DNA of 64,000 bases from Microcystis panniformis FACHB-1757 (GTDB lineage Bacteria > Cyanobacteriota > Cyanobacteriia > Cyanobacteriales > Microcystaceae): the NCBI RefSeq assembly GCF_001264245.1, contig NZ_CP011339.1, positions 558,001-622,000 on the forward strand. Direction: 5' to 3'. Shown here one piece after another: positions 27,297-35,529 of this stretch. The notes below the pieces were generated by a model. That model was not told the origin of the DNA. It did not search any database and was given only the letters and a program-made list of their open reading frames with translations. The first letter of the stretch is position 1, and each line of letters opens with the position of its first letter. The position numbers and the translations under genes were made by a program.

Positions 27297-28005
27297 AGTT
27301 AGGTAATTCCCCAAAAAGTTGACGATATTTTTGCAGTTTTGCCTCCATTTCTACTAACTGCTGATTAGCCTGTTCAGCCCGTTGGCGTTCATTTTCAGCC
27401 CGTTGGCGTTCATTTTCAGCCCGTTGCTTTTCCTGCTCCAGTAGTTGATTAATTTCGCTGTAGGACAAAAATTGAGTACCATCAGGACGATAAATTTTTA
27501 ACTCGTCGGTTAAGTCAAACCGAATGCCTAAACGGGGACTCACCCAATTATTAACCTCACTAACACTGTCTAAACTGTCACCAATTCGCTGCCAAGCTTC
27601 TAGACTATTATCATCGGGATCATAGACGTAGTATTCTTGGACTCCATAGCGATCATAAAATAGCAATTTTTTGGCCATTTCGATGGAGGTATTATTGGGA
27701 GAAAGAATCTCAAAGACGACTTGAGGAGCAAGATTATCTTCTTGCCATTGTTTGTAGGAACCTCGATCGCCTTTCGGTCTGCCAAATACTACCATCGTAT
27801 CAGGAGCGGCAGCAATTTTCGGCTGGCCTTGCACGGGATACCACAACAGATCCCCCGCTACAAATACCTGGGGATCATCGATATATAACCAGTCGAGATT
27901 CTGCTTAATCGTCACTATCCAGTGAAATTGTTTAGTATTATCTGCCATCGGTTTACCGTCGCTCTCAGGATAGATAATCTCGTTTTTGTTAACTTGACTA
28001 ACCAT
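27295..28005 (-). CDS. Uma2-family (DUF820) putative endonuclease
   Basis: Uma2 proteins share a PD-(D/E)XK-like fold and occur in large numbers in cyanobacteria; their role is not settled. In this 236-aa protein the core reads VFVAGDLLWYPVQG, AAAPDTMVVFGRPKGDRGSY, LAPQVVFEILSPNNTSIEMAKK (catalytic Asp/Glu region) and YGVQEYYVYDPDDN. The last 45 residues are a charged coiled coil in which QRAENER is repeated, as seen in many Uma2 members. The stop codon overlaps the right end of a MITE-like element, so the element may have supplied the final codons. Confidence 0.9.
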   Translation of the reverse strand: MVSQVNKNEIIYPESDGKPMADNTKQFHWIVTIKQNLDWLYIDDPQVFVAGDLLWYPVQGQPKIAAAPDTMVVFGRPKGDRGSYKQWQEDNLAPQVVFEILSPNNTSIEMAKKLLFYDRYGVQEYYVYDPDDNSLEAWQRIGDSLDSVSEVNNWVSPRLGIRFDLTDELKIYRPDGTQFLSYSEINQLLEQEKQRAENERQRAENERQRAEQANQQLVEMEAKLQKYRQLFGELPN

Positions 28006-28080
28006 GGGGAATACCTGCCGAACTCATTGGGCTATTTTTATTATATAATAAACTTGAACTAAGTAAGGAAAAGACCGCTC

Positions 28081-28809
28081 TTGATTTTAGAACTACAGCA
28101 AGTAAATTTAGCTATCCGACGGGGCAGTGCTTATCTGTTAGAAGATATTACTTTTGGCATCAAGCAAGGAGAAAAGTTAGCTATTGTCGGAGCATCTGGG
28201 GCAGGAAAAACGACTCTTTTACGATTGTTAAATCGTTTGCAAGAACCAAGCACGGGAAATATTTATTTTCACGGTAAATCGATTCAGGAAATACCGGTTA
28301 TTTCCCTGCGACAACAGATAGTTTTATTGCCACAAGAGTCGAAATTATTAGGGATGACTGTTCGAGATGCTCTCGCTTATCCTTTGCAATTAAAAAAACT
28401 TACACCTGCGGAAATTAATCAGAGAATTGACCATTGGACATCCCTATTAAAAATTCCTCAACAGTGGTTTGAGCGCGGGGAGTTAGAATTATCTTTAGGA
28501 CAAAGACAATTAGTAGCAATTACCAGAGCTTTGCTGTTAGAACCGAGCATACTGTTATTAGATGAACCCACCTCCGCTCTAGATACAGGCACGGCCACCA
28601 GGTTATTAGAAGTATTAAACAATCAAAGGTCAATGACAATAATTATGGTCAATCATCAACTAGATTTTTTAGAGGAATTTGCCGAGAGAGTTATTTATCT
28701 AGAAGCGGGAAAAATTGGTTCAGATTGCCTCGCCCATCAATTAGATTGGTTAGGACTAAAAACTCAGTTAATTGATTTAGAAAAATCTCGGCAAAGTGAC
28801 CACTGGTAA
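28081..28809 (+). CDS. ABC-transporter ATP-binding protein
   Basis: A 242-aa stand-alone nucleotide-binding subunit. Walker A GASGAGKTT (about 38-46), Q-loop VLLPQESKLLG, a variant signature LSLGQRQLV instead of LSGGQ, Walker B SILLLDEPTSALD and switch MVNHQLDF are all present. No permease gene is adjacent, so its membrane partner must be encoded elsewhere. The frame has only a TTG at 28081 as initiation codon in the right place, and the sequence from there (ILELQQVNLAIRRGSAYLLE) matches the normal start of such proteins. The AAGTAAGGAAAAG upstream is a suitable ribosome-binding site. Confidence 0.86.
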   Translation: MILELQQVNLAIRRGSAYLLEDITFGIKQGEKLAIVGASGAGKTTLLRLLNRLQEPSTGNIYFHGKSIQEIPVISLRQQIVLLPQESKLLGMTVRDALAYPLQLKKLTPAEINQRIDHWTSLLKIPQQWFERGELELSLGQRQLVAITRALLLEPSILLLDEPTSALDTGTATRLLEVLNNQRSMTIIMVNHQLDFLEEFAERVIYLEAGKIGSDCLAHQLDWLGLKTQLIDLEKSRQSDHW

Positions 28810-28811
28810 GA

Positions 28812-29582
28812 TTAACTTAAAATTGCTGCGCCCTGCTGAAAAACTAATAATTCTCCTGAATTAATCGTTGTCCAAACTTCATTATCAGTTAAGGGAGTAG
28901 TGGCAATAATTGCTACTTGATCGCCCGGACGAGCTAAAGCTTGAAAATCAACGCTCACATCTTCATCAATTAAATGAGCGGCGGCAAAAGGATACTGACG
29001 GATTATATAGCTTAATTTCGTCGAACAATGGGCAAAAAAATGTTCACCATCGGATAAAAGATAATTAAAAATACCTTGACAAGCGATAGAGTTTGTGATA
29101 GTTTTTAGGACTTGATAAAGTTGCTCTAGGGAAGGTTTGCCCTGGGGAAAAGTCTCTCGCAGGGTATTAAGAATTAAACAGAAAGCTTTTTCCGAATCCG
29201 TGTCCCCAACCGGTTGATAAAAATCTCCCGCAGCCGGTGAGAAATTTTCTAAATTACCATTATGGGCAAAAACCCAATATTTCCCCCACAATTCCCGCCG
29301 AAAAGGATGACAGTTTTCTAGTTTAATTTCTCCTTGGGTGGCTTTGCGAATATGGGCGATAACATTGGTAGAATGGATGGGATAGTTTTTAATTAATTCC
29401 GCAATCGGAGAAGCGATCGAGGGTTTAACATCAATAAAAGTTCGACAACCTAAACCTTCAAAAAAAGCGATTCCCCAACCGTCTCGATGTTCGTCGGTTT
29501 TTCCTCCCCGCGCACAAAATCCCTCGAAGGAAAAACAGATATCCGTGGGGACATTACAATTCATGCCTAAAAGTTGACACAT
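28812..29582 (-). CDS. Class II glutamine amidotransferase (YafJ-like)
   Basis: Residues from MCQLLGMNCNVPTD place Cys2 as the N-terminal nucleophile after Met removal. That is why the start at 29582 is chosen over an ATG 33 bp upstream that would bury the Cys. The protein (256 aa) has GWGIAFFEG, THIRKAT-like (AHIRKATQGE) and FAHNGNLENF with the oxyanion Asn and Gly, then GDTDSEKAF. It matches the GATase_6/YafJ family, predicted to release ammonia from glutamine. No synthase domain is fused, and the acceptor is unknown. It is convergent with the ABC ATPase gene, which ends 2 bp away. Confidence 0.9.
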   Translation of the reverse strand: MCQLLGMNCNVPTDICFSFEGFCARGGKTDEHRDGWGIAFFEGLGCRTFIDVKPSIASPIAELIKNYPIHSTNVIAHIRKATQGEIKLENCHPFRRELWGKYWVFAHNGNLENFSPAAGDFYQPVGDTDSEKAFCLILNTLRETFPQGKPSLEQLYQVLKTITNSIACQGIFNYLLSDGEHFFAHCSTKLSYIIRQYPFAAAHLIDEDVSVDFQALARPGDQVAIIATTPLTDNEVWTTINSGELLVFQQGAAILS

Positions 29583-29704
29583 AGTTGCTTGAGTTTGAAT
29601 ATCAGATGCCAGCAAAATTACTTACTGCCAGCAGCCGTGACAGGAGACAGGAGAATTTTTTCCAGCTGCCTCTTGCCTATCCTAGCTAAGAAATTAATCT
29701 GGCA

Positions 29705-30165
29705 CTAAGTTAGGTAGGTGTTAAAAACTGTCAGACACCCCCCTTATCAAGGCTGACAGGGGGATCAAACCCCCTCAAGGTAAGGTTGATTGTCGGTAGG
29801 TGTTAAAAACTGTCAGACACCCCCTTATCAAGGGGGGCAGGGGGGATCAAACCCCCTCAAGGTAAGGTTGATTGTCGGTAGGTGTTAAAAACTGTCAGAC
29901 ACCCCCCTTATCAAGGGGGGATTAAGGGGGATCAAACCCCCTTATCAAGGGGGGCAGGGGGGATCAAACCCCCCTTATCAAGGGGGGCAGGGGGATCAAA
30001 CCCCCTCAAGGTAAGGTTGATTGTCGGTAGGTGTTAAAAACTGTCAGACACCCCCCTTATCAAGGGGGGCAGGGGGGATCAAACCCCCTCAAGGTAGGGT
30101 TGATTCATGAATCAACCCTACTATGAATCAACCCTACTATGAATCAACCCTAGGGGCAGGGGGGG
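29705..30165. repeat. Complex dispersed/tandem repeat block
   Basis: Four starts of GGTGTTAAAAACTGTCAGAC (29719, 29798, 29880 and 30029 approximately) are each followed by CCCCTTATCAAGGGGGG palindromes and CCCTCAAGGTAAGGTTGATT. The block ends with three copies of ATGAATCAACCCTACT. A further unit lies at 31727-31812. The spacer 29616-30210 has no gene. Confidence 0.85.
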
Positions 30166-30210
30166 GAGATTCGGCTAATCCAAGAATAAGCGGTTTAAAT
30201 GCGTCTTAGC

Positions 30211-31686
30211 TTACAAGCTAGAAGAACAGCAAGTTTTCCATTTTTGGGCGATAGAAAGGATTAATTCTTTTTCTGCTTGGGGTAAATTGGCAGCCTGTCG
30301 GTCGATTATATCCCTTAATTCCCTGATAATCCGTTTAAGAGCGAGTTTTCTAGTCTCTTGGGAGTCACTTCTCTGGACTAAAGCTACTTCTGCGATAACT
30401 CGATTTAAACTGCTGATAGCTTGCCAAGTTTGCGGACGTAATGACGGTTCTGCGGCAATAGGGGCAACCTCCAGGGAAGCGATACTATCGAAAGTTGCTG
30501 CCTGACTAAATCGGTGTAAAGTTTGGGCTAGACTATACATTTCTTCCCCGTAGGCGAGGGAACGTACCACAGCAAAGGCTTTTTCGGCTTTTTCGGTGTC
30601 CTGTTGGTGAAGATACCAAAAACCAGCGGCAGCGGCGCGAGCAGGAGTATCTAGACGGATTTGGCTGTCAGGAAAAGAAAACGGTTTCGCCGACGCATAT
30701 TTTAACAATTGCCAATCGGAGGGATTTTCTGCCAGACGGGAGACGCGATAGATAATTTCTGCCTCTGGGAATTGCGGTAAAACGCGATTAACGGCGGCAA
30801 GGACAGGAATAAACTGGCGGCTGTACCGAAGGTATTGATTGAGGTTATTAATAGCCGTTTCCCAGTCTTGCTGTAACCATTGTTGTAGAGTCGAGGTTAA
30901 CCCCGGCAGCGGTAGAGGGGTAATACGGGGAAAAAGTCGCCCTTGGGAGCCAGCCAAAAGCCCGATTAGCCAATTATCAAGACGGAAAAAGGCGAATATA
31001 AACACCACGCCCGACACGCCCCACACCACGCCCCACGCCACGCCCCACACCACGATCAACACCACGCCCAACACCGCGCCCGACACGCCCCACACCACGC
31101 CCCACTCCACGCCCGACACGCCCGACACGCCCCACACCACGCCCCACACCACGCCCAACACCACGCCCCACACCACGCCCCACGCCACGCCCCACACCAC
31201 GATCAACACCACGCCCGACACCACGCCCCACCACGCGCCGAACACCACGCCCCACACCACGCCCGACACCACGCCCGACGCCACGCCCGACACCACGCCC
31301 CACACCACGCCGGACACCGCGCCGGACACCACGCCCCACACCACGCCCGACACCACGCCCAACGCCACGCCCAACGCCGCGCCCAACGCCACGCCCAACG
31401 CCGCGCCCCACACCACGCCCACCCAATTAACAGAAAGTCCTAAATTTGCTGCTATGCTACAGATAATCAGAGGGGTAATTACAGTTAAGAGAAGACCCTG
31501 AATCCCTAGGCGCAATTGTACGGGATGGTTATCGCCGCCGCCTCTCGTTTCCACATACCAGCGCACTGCTTGGGGAAAATAAAACACCCAGTACAACAGC
31601 AAAAGATAATCAAAGGGATTCCATAAAGATAAATCGCGTCTGAGTTTAGGGGCGAGATTAATGGTGGGGACGGTGCTTTCCTTCAT
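30211..31686 (-). CDS. Repetitive Gly/Val/Trp-rich membrane protein
   Basis: The 491-aa protein has an N-terminal cytoplasmic/membrane part with two segments (FDYLLLLYWVFYFPQAV and LRLGIQGLLLTVITPLIICSIA). Then follows a stretch of about 145 residues (87-232) built from four-residue units GVVW/GVVS/GVAW, and a soluble helical C-terminal domain (about 260-491) with TPR-like texture (FWYLHQQDTEKAEKAFAVV). The repeat part could span the membrane several times as glycine-zipper hairpins. The 12-bp DNA units are a multiple of three, so other frames are also open across the repeat. I chose this frame because it continues into normal, non-repetitive protein on both sides. Family and function are unknown. 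Confidence 0.72.
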   Translation of the reverse strand: MKESTVPTINLAPKLRRDLSLWNPFDYLLLLYWVFYFPQAVRWYVETRGGGDNHPVQLRLGIQGLLLTVITPLIICSIAANLGLSVNWVGVVWGAALGVALGAALGVALGVVSGVVWGVVSGAVSGVVWGVVSGVASGVVSGVVWGVVFGAWWGVVSGVVLIVVWGVAWGVVWGVVLGVVWGVVWGVSGVSGVEWGVVWGVSGAVLGVVLIVVWGVAWGVVWGVSGVVFIFAFFRLDNWLIGLLAGSQGRLFPRITPLPLPGLTSTLQQWLQQDWETAINNLNQYLRYSRQFIPVLAAVNRVLPQFPEAEIIYRVSRLAENPSDWQLLKYASAKPFSFPDSQIRLDTPARAAAAGFWYLHQQDTEKAEKAFAVVRSLAYGEEMYSLAQTLHRFSQAATFDSIASLEVAPIAAEPSLRPQTWQAISSLNRVIAEVALVQRSDSQETRKLALKRIIRELRDIIDRQAANLPQAEKELILSIAQKWKTCCSSSL

Positions 31687-31726
31687 AATTTTTATCTCTG
31701 GCTATTTACCCGGTGATGGTTTATTA

Positions 31727-31812
31727 AGTAGGTAGGTGTTAACTGTCAAACACCCCCCTTATCAAGGGGGGATTAAGGGGGGCTCAAACCCCCCTTATCA
31801 AGCAGGGGGGAG
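31727..31812. repeat. Single unit of the 29.7-kb repeat family
   Basis: TAGGTAGGTGTTAACTGTC is followed by CCCCTTATCAAGGGGGG and a second CCCCTTATCAAG. It lies between the Gly/Val-rich gene and the tnpB element. Confidence 0.75.
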
Positions 31813-31814
31813 CC

Positions 31815-33150
31815 ATCTTCAATTTAAATATAACCAGCTAAGTGAACTACTCTCAACAGAGTTGAGAGCTTCCTATTTCACGGGGGATTGCCTCAAGACG
31901 GACTTACGCCCAACTTTTGGTCTTACATCCCCTCTATAGGCAGTATCGCTAGTTCCTAACGACAATATCCGTAAGGCTTCATTTTTGATGTTTATCGCCG
32001 CATTTATATCACGCTCATGGGTTGTTTTGCAATGCTCACAAGTCCATGTTCTAACATCAAGTGGTAAACTCGCTACTTGATTTAGACAGACATTACAAGT
32101 TTTAGAACTAGGGAAAAACCTATCAACTTCGATATAAGTTTTTCCTTCCCATTCTGCCTTGTATTTAAGCATTGTACAAAACATTCCCCAACCACAATCA
32201 CTAATAGCCTTAGCTAAATTATGATTGCGTACCATGCCTTTAACATTGAGATTTTCTACCGCAATAACTTGGTTTTCGTTAACTATCTTACGGGATAGCT
32301 TGTGGAGAAAATCCTCACGACATCTTGAGATTTTAGAGTGAACTTTAGCTACTTTACGTCTAGCTTTTTGACGGTTGTTACTTCCCTTCTTTTTACGGGA
32401 TAACTTTTGTTGTTTACGCTTTAAATTACGTTGATGTTTAGCTAAATGTCTAGGATTCTCATACTTACTACCATTGCTGGTAATGGCAAAATGAGTAAGT
32501 CCTAAATCAATTCCTATGCCTTTGCCATCCTTTGATGTCTCAGGCAACTCCAATTCGTCATCAACTAAAATAGAAGCGTAGTATTTACCGTCTGGAGTTT
32601 TTGAGATAGTAACGGTTTTAATTGTTCCTGCAAATTCCCGATGACGCACACAATAAACTAATCCAACTTTACCCGGTAATTTGAGGTAGTCACCTTCAAA
32701 CTTGACATTAGCTGGATAGCTAATTGATTGCCTACCATGTTTGGACTTGAATCTTGGTAATCTAGCCCGTTTTTCAAAGAAATTTTGATAAGCTTGCGAT
32801 AAGTTCAAAGCAACAACCTGTAAGCACTGAGAATAAGCATCTGTCAACCACTCATATTCTTTTTTGAGACTAGGCAATAGTCCCTGAATATAGTTTCGTG
32901 TTAGCCCTTTTCCTGTGGTTTTATAGGTTTCTTGGCATAAATTCAAGGAATAGTTCCAAAACCAGCGACAACAGCCGAAGCCTTTAGCTAAGGCTATTTC
33001 TTGCTCGGTATTGGGTTTTATTGTGAATTTATATGCTTTGTACATGGCTGTTATCAAGAATCTATATTTATGATAACACAACTTTATAGAATTGTCTATA
33101 TGCTGGTCAGCATTCATCCCATCGCTAAAAGCGAGGGACTTCTGCTGACA
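31815..33150 (-). mobile_element. IS200/IS605-type element with tnpB only
   Basis: It contains tnpB without a tnpA. An 8-bp perfect hairpin (CTCTCAAC/GTTGAGAG, 31850-31868) lies beyond the tnpB stop, and a small hairpin around CCCATCGC/GCGAGGG (33118-33137) precedes the gene. Such subterminal hairpins are what TnpA recognises in this family. Boundaries are approximate. Confidence 0.7.
31873..33045 (-). CDS. tnpB: TnpB, RNA-guided nuclease of IS200/IS605 elements
   Basis: The 390-aa protein starts MYKAYKFTIKPNTEQE, the usual TnpB start; an ATG 72 bp upstream would add a non-homologous lead. The RuvC-like nuclease residues appear as GIGIDLGLTHFAI (Asp), VIAVENLNVKGM (Glu) and HERDINAAINIKNEA (Asp). 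The zinc finger is CNVCLNQ...CEHCKT. All are intact, so the protein could be active. TnpB proteins use an omega RNA overlapping the 3' end of the gene and the element end, here expected on the minus strand around 31820-32000. No transposase is present, so movement would depend on a TnpA elsewhere. Confidence 0.93.
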   Translation of the reverse strand: MYKAYKFTIKPNTEQEIALAKGFGCCRWFWNYSLNLCQETYKTTGKGLTRNYIQGLLPSLKKEYEWLTDAYSQCLQVVALNLSQAYQNFFEKRARLPRFKSKHGRQSISYPANVKFEGDYLKLPGKVGLVYCVRHREFAGTIKTVTISKTPDGKYYASILVDDELELPETSKDGKGIGIDLGLTHFAITSNGSKYENPRHLAKHQRNLKRKQQKLSRKKKGSNNRQKARRKVAKVHSKISRCREDFLHKLSRKIVNENQVIAVENLNVKGMVRNHNLAKAISDCGWGMFCTMLKYKAEWEGKTYIEVDRFFPSSKTCNVCLNQVASLPLDVRTWTCEHCKTTHERDINAAINIKNEALRILSLGTSDTAYRGDVRPKVGRKSVLRQSPVK

Positions 33151-33385
33151 CTAAGTTAAATCAACCTCTGAAAGACAAAAAGGGCAAAAAATCAGATTTT
33201 TAGCAATAAAATGACAATTTTTTGCCTAAAAAGGTCATTTATTTGCTTTTACTGCCTTTTATCTTCCCGCATCCCTGTTTTAACCCCCATGAATCTGAAT
33301 CGGGCGATCGAGATGAATTTTTTGGACTGCTTATTGGATAAAATAGGAAACTGGGCCATCTAATCAAATCTGTATCCTTAAGGCT

Positions 33386-34495
33386 ATGACAATTATTTCT
33401 CGATCGATCCCCCAATCACCCACTAAATCCTCGTCTATCGGCGGCTGGCGCGGTTTGATCGAAGAATATCGCCAATTTCTGCCCGTAAGCAGTAAAACCC
33501 CTGTAATTACCCTCCTAGAAGGCAATACACCCCTGATCCCCGCCCCTTATCTCTCAGCACAAATCGGGCGCGATGTCAAGGTTTTTGTCAAATATGATGG
33601 TTTAAATCCCACCGGCAGCTTTAAAGACCGGGGCATGACCATGGCCATCTCGAAAGCTAAAGAAGAAGGGGCAAAAGCGGTGATTTGTGCCAGTACCGGC
33701 AACACCTCGGCGGCGGCGGCAGCCTATGCAAGAAGGGCGGGGATGCGGGCCTTTGTGATTATCCCCGACGGTTATGTGGCCTTAGGAAAATTAGCCCAAG
33801 CTTTATTGTACGGAGCGGAAGTCATCGCTATTAATGGCAACTTCGATGATGCCCTCAAGATTGTCCGCCAACTATCAGAAAATTATCCCGTAACTTTAGT
33901 CAATTCCGTCAATCCCTACCGTTTAGAGGGTCAAAAAACTGCTGCTTTCGAGATTGTCGATGTCTTGGGTAATGCTCCCGACTGGTTATGTATTCCCGTG
34001 GGTAATGCGGGCAATATTAGCGCCTATTGGATGGGATTCTGTCAGTATCACCAGATAGGCAAATGTGACCGACTGCCGAAGATGATGGGTTTTCAAGCTG
34101 CCGGGGCTGCCCCTTTTATCTCCAAACAACCGGTTGACCATCCCGAAACCCTAGCCACGGCTATCCGTATCGGCAACCCCGCTAACTGGGAAAAAGCCTG
34201 GGCTGCTAGTCACGCTAGTCAAGGGCAATTTCACGCGGTCAGCGATGAGGAAATATTGGCAGCCTATCGGATTTTAGGGGGCCAAGAGGGGGTTTTCTGT
34301 GAACCAGCCAGCGCCGCTTCTGTGGCAGGATTATTAAAAGTGCATCAACAGGTTCCCGATCGGGCCACCGTAGTGTGTGTTTTAACGGGAAATGGCCTAA
34401 AAGACCCAGATTCGGCGGTAAAACACAGCAATAATCAACTAAAATCTGGGATTGCGCCCGAATTAACCCAAGTGGCTCAAATTATGGGCTTCTAA
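33386..34495 (+). CDS. thrC: Threonine synthase
   Basis: ThrC converts O-phosphohomoserine to threonine with pyridoxal phosphate. The 369-aa protein carries the cofactor Lys80 in LNPTGSFKDRGMTMAI and the phosphate-binding loop PVGNAGNISAYWMGF. The CASTGNTSAAAAAYARRAG segment and the final VCVLTGNGLKDPD are typical. It belongs to the shorter bacterial type, not the SAM-activated plant type. It begins with ATG at 33386 and is alone on its strand. The convergent hisB stop is 30 bp after its own stop. Confidence 0.96.
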   Translation: MTIISRSIPQSPTKSSSIGGWRGLIEEYRQFLPVSSKTPVITLLEGNTPLIPAPYLSAQIGRDVKVFVKYDGLNPTGSFKDRGMTMAISKAKEEGAKAVICASTGNTSAAAAAYARRAGMRAFVIIPDGYVALGKLAQALLYGAEVIAINGNFDDALKIVRQLSENYPVTLVNSVNPYRLEGQKTAAFEIVDVLGNAPDWLCIPVGNAGNISAYWMGFCQYHQIGKCDRLPKMMGFQAAGAAPFISKQPVDHPETLATAIRIGNPANWEKAWAASHASQGQFHAVSDEEILAAYRILGGQEGVFCEPASAASVAGLLKVHQQVPDRATVVCVLTGNGLKDPDSAVKHSNNQLKSGIAPELTQVAQIMGF

Positions 34496-34525
34496 GCTAA
34501 CGTTAATTCGGGTTAAGCAGTGCTT

Positions 34526-35155
34526 CTATAAAACTCCCTTAGAACTGGGAATTATACCGGCGCGACGGGGATCGATCGCTATGGCCATACTCATCGCCCG
34601 GGCAAAAGCTTTAAAAGTAGCCTCAATAATATGATGGGAATTAATCCCGTCTAATTGACGAATATGTAGGGTCATTTGACTGTGATTGACCAAAGCAACA
34701 AAAAATTCCCGCACTAGCTGAGTATCGTAGGTTCCCACTCTTTGGGTGGGAATTTCTAGACCATAACTGAGGTGGGGACGACCGGAAAAATCGAGGGCAA
34801 CCTGCACTAAAGCTTCATCGAGAGGGGCGACAAAATGCCCGAAACGGACGATCCCTTTTTTGTCCCCCAAAGCTTGCAGTAAAGCTTGTCCGAGGGTGAT
34901 TCCCACGTCTTCATTGGTGTGATGGTCATCAATTTCTAGATCTCCAGTGGCACGCACATCGAGATCGATCGCAGCGTGGGAGGCGATTTGCTGCAACATA
35001 TGATCGAGAAAGGGAATTCCTGTCTGGGCGCGACAATTGCCGCTACCATCAAGATCGATCGTCACCTGTACATCGGTTTCTTTGGTAGTACGACTAACGG
35101 AGGCGCGACGGCAAGGTGAGACAAAAGAATCGGGGATCTGGGAAGTGGAAATCAT
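34526..35155 (-). CDS. hisB: Imidazoleglycerol-phosphate dehydratase
   Basis: Monofunctional HisB, 209 aa, catalyses the sixth step of histidine synthesis. The manganese-binding repeats are visible: FLDHMLQQIASHAAIDL, DDHHTNEDVGITLGQAL and the C-terminal HIRQLDGINSHHIIEATFKAFARAM. There is no phosphatase domain. The N-terminal extension (MISTSQIPDSFVSPC) is longer than in many bacterial HisB proteins and the start could be 15-20 codons downstream. Convergent with thrC. Confidence 0.96.
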   Translation of the reverse strand: MISTSQIPDSFVSPCRRASVSRTTKETDVQVTIDLDGSGNCRAQTGIPFLDHMLQQIASHAAIDLDVRATGDLEIDDHHTNEDVGITLGQALLQALGDKKGIVRFGHFVAPLDEALVQVALDFSGRPHLSYGLEIPTQRVGTYDTQLVREFFVALVNHSQMTLHIRQLDGINSHHIIEATFKAFARAMSMAIAIDPRRAGIIPSSKGVL

Positions 35156-35341
35156 TTGCAGCAGTTATCTTAATGGTGAGATACGAAGTTTTCCTTTTCA
35201 GGAGACAGGAGACAGGAGACAGAAGACAAGAAACAACTATCCTACCCATAAAACCTAAGATTATGTCAAATTTATCCGAGCTTTTAGATATTTTGACCCG
35301 ATAGCAGCTCGATAACTTACTTGTGCGGGGGGTCTAGAAAA

Positions 35342-35433
35342 GAACGTAGGTTGGGTTGAAGCATGAAACCCAACGCCCGCATGGGTTACGCTACCGCTAA
35401 CCCATCCTACAAATAATTGTGTCTCCCTACTTA
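35342..35433 (-). repeat. Palindromic dispersed repeat, copy 6 (short form)
   Basis: Inverse orientation, about 92 bp. The surrounding spacer 35156-35529 also contains GGAGACAGGAGACAGGAGAC units (about 35200-35222) and CTGATAACTGATCACTGATAAC units next to the TonB-like stop. No gene. Confidence 0.8.
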
Positions 35434-35529
35434 GCTTAACAAATTAGGTTTTAGATTCGGCCCTTGTAATCAGTAAACTTAAAACTCACATCTGATTACT
35501 GATAACTGATCACTGATAACTGAAAAGGC

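Noticed and set aside
29705..30165. Repeats at even intervals that might be a CRISPR array.
   Set aside because: The segments between repeats are themselves repeated and palindromic rather than unique spacers, and no cas genes are present.
30839..31501. Long open frames on the plus strand (Thr/Pro/His-rich) and on the minus strand (Gly/Arg/Val-rich) across the 31-kb repeat.
   Set aside because: They are open only because the 12-bp units are a multiple of three and contain no stops in any frame. They lose coherence outside the repeat, while the chosen frame continues into normal protein.
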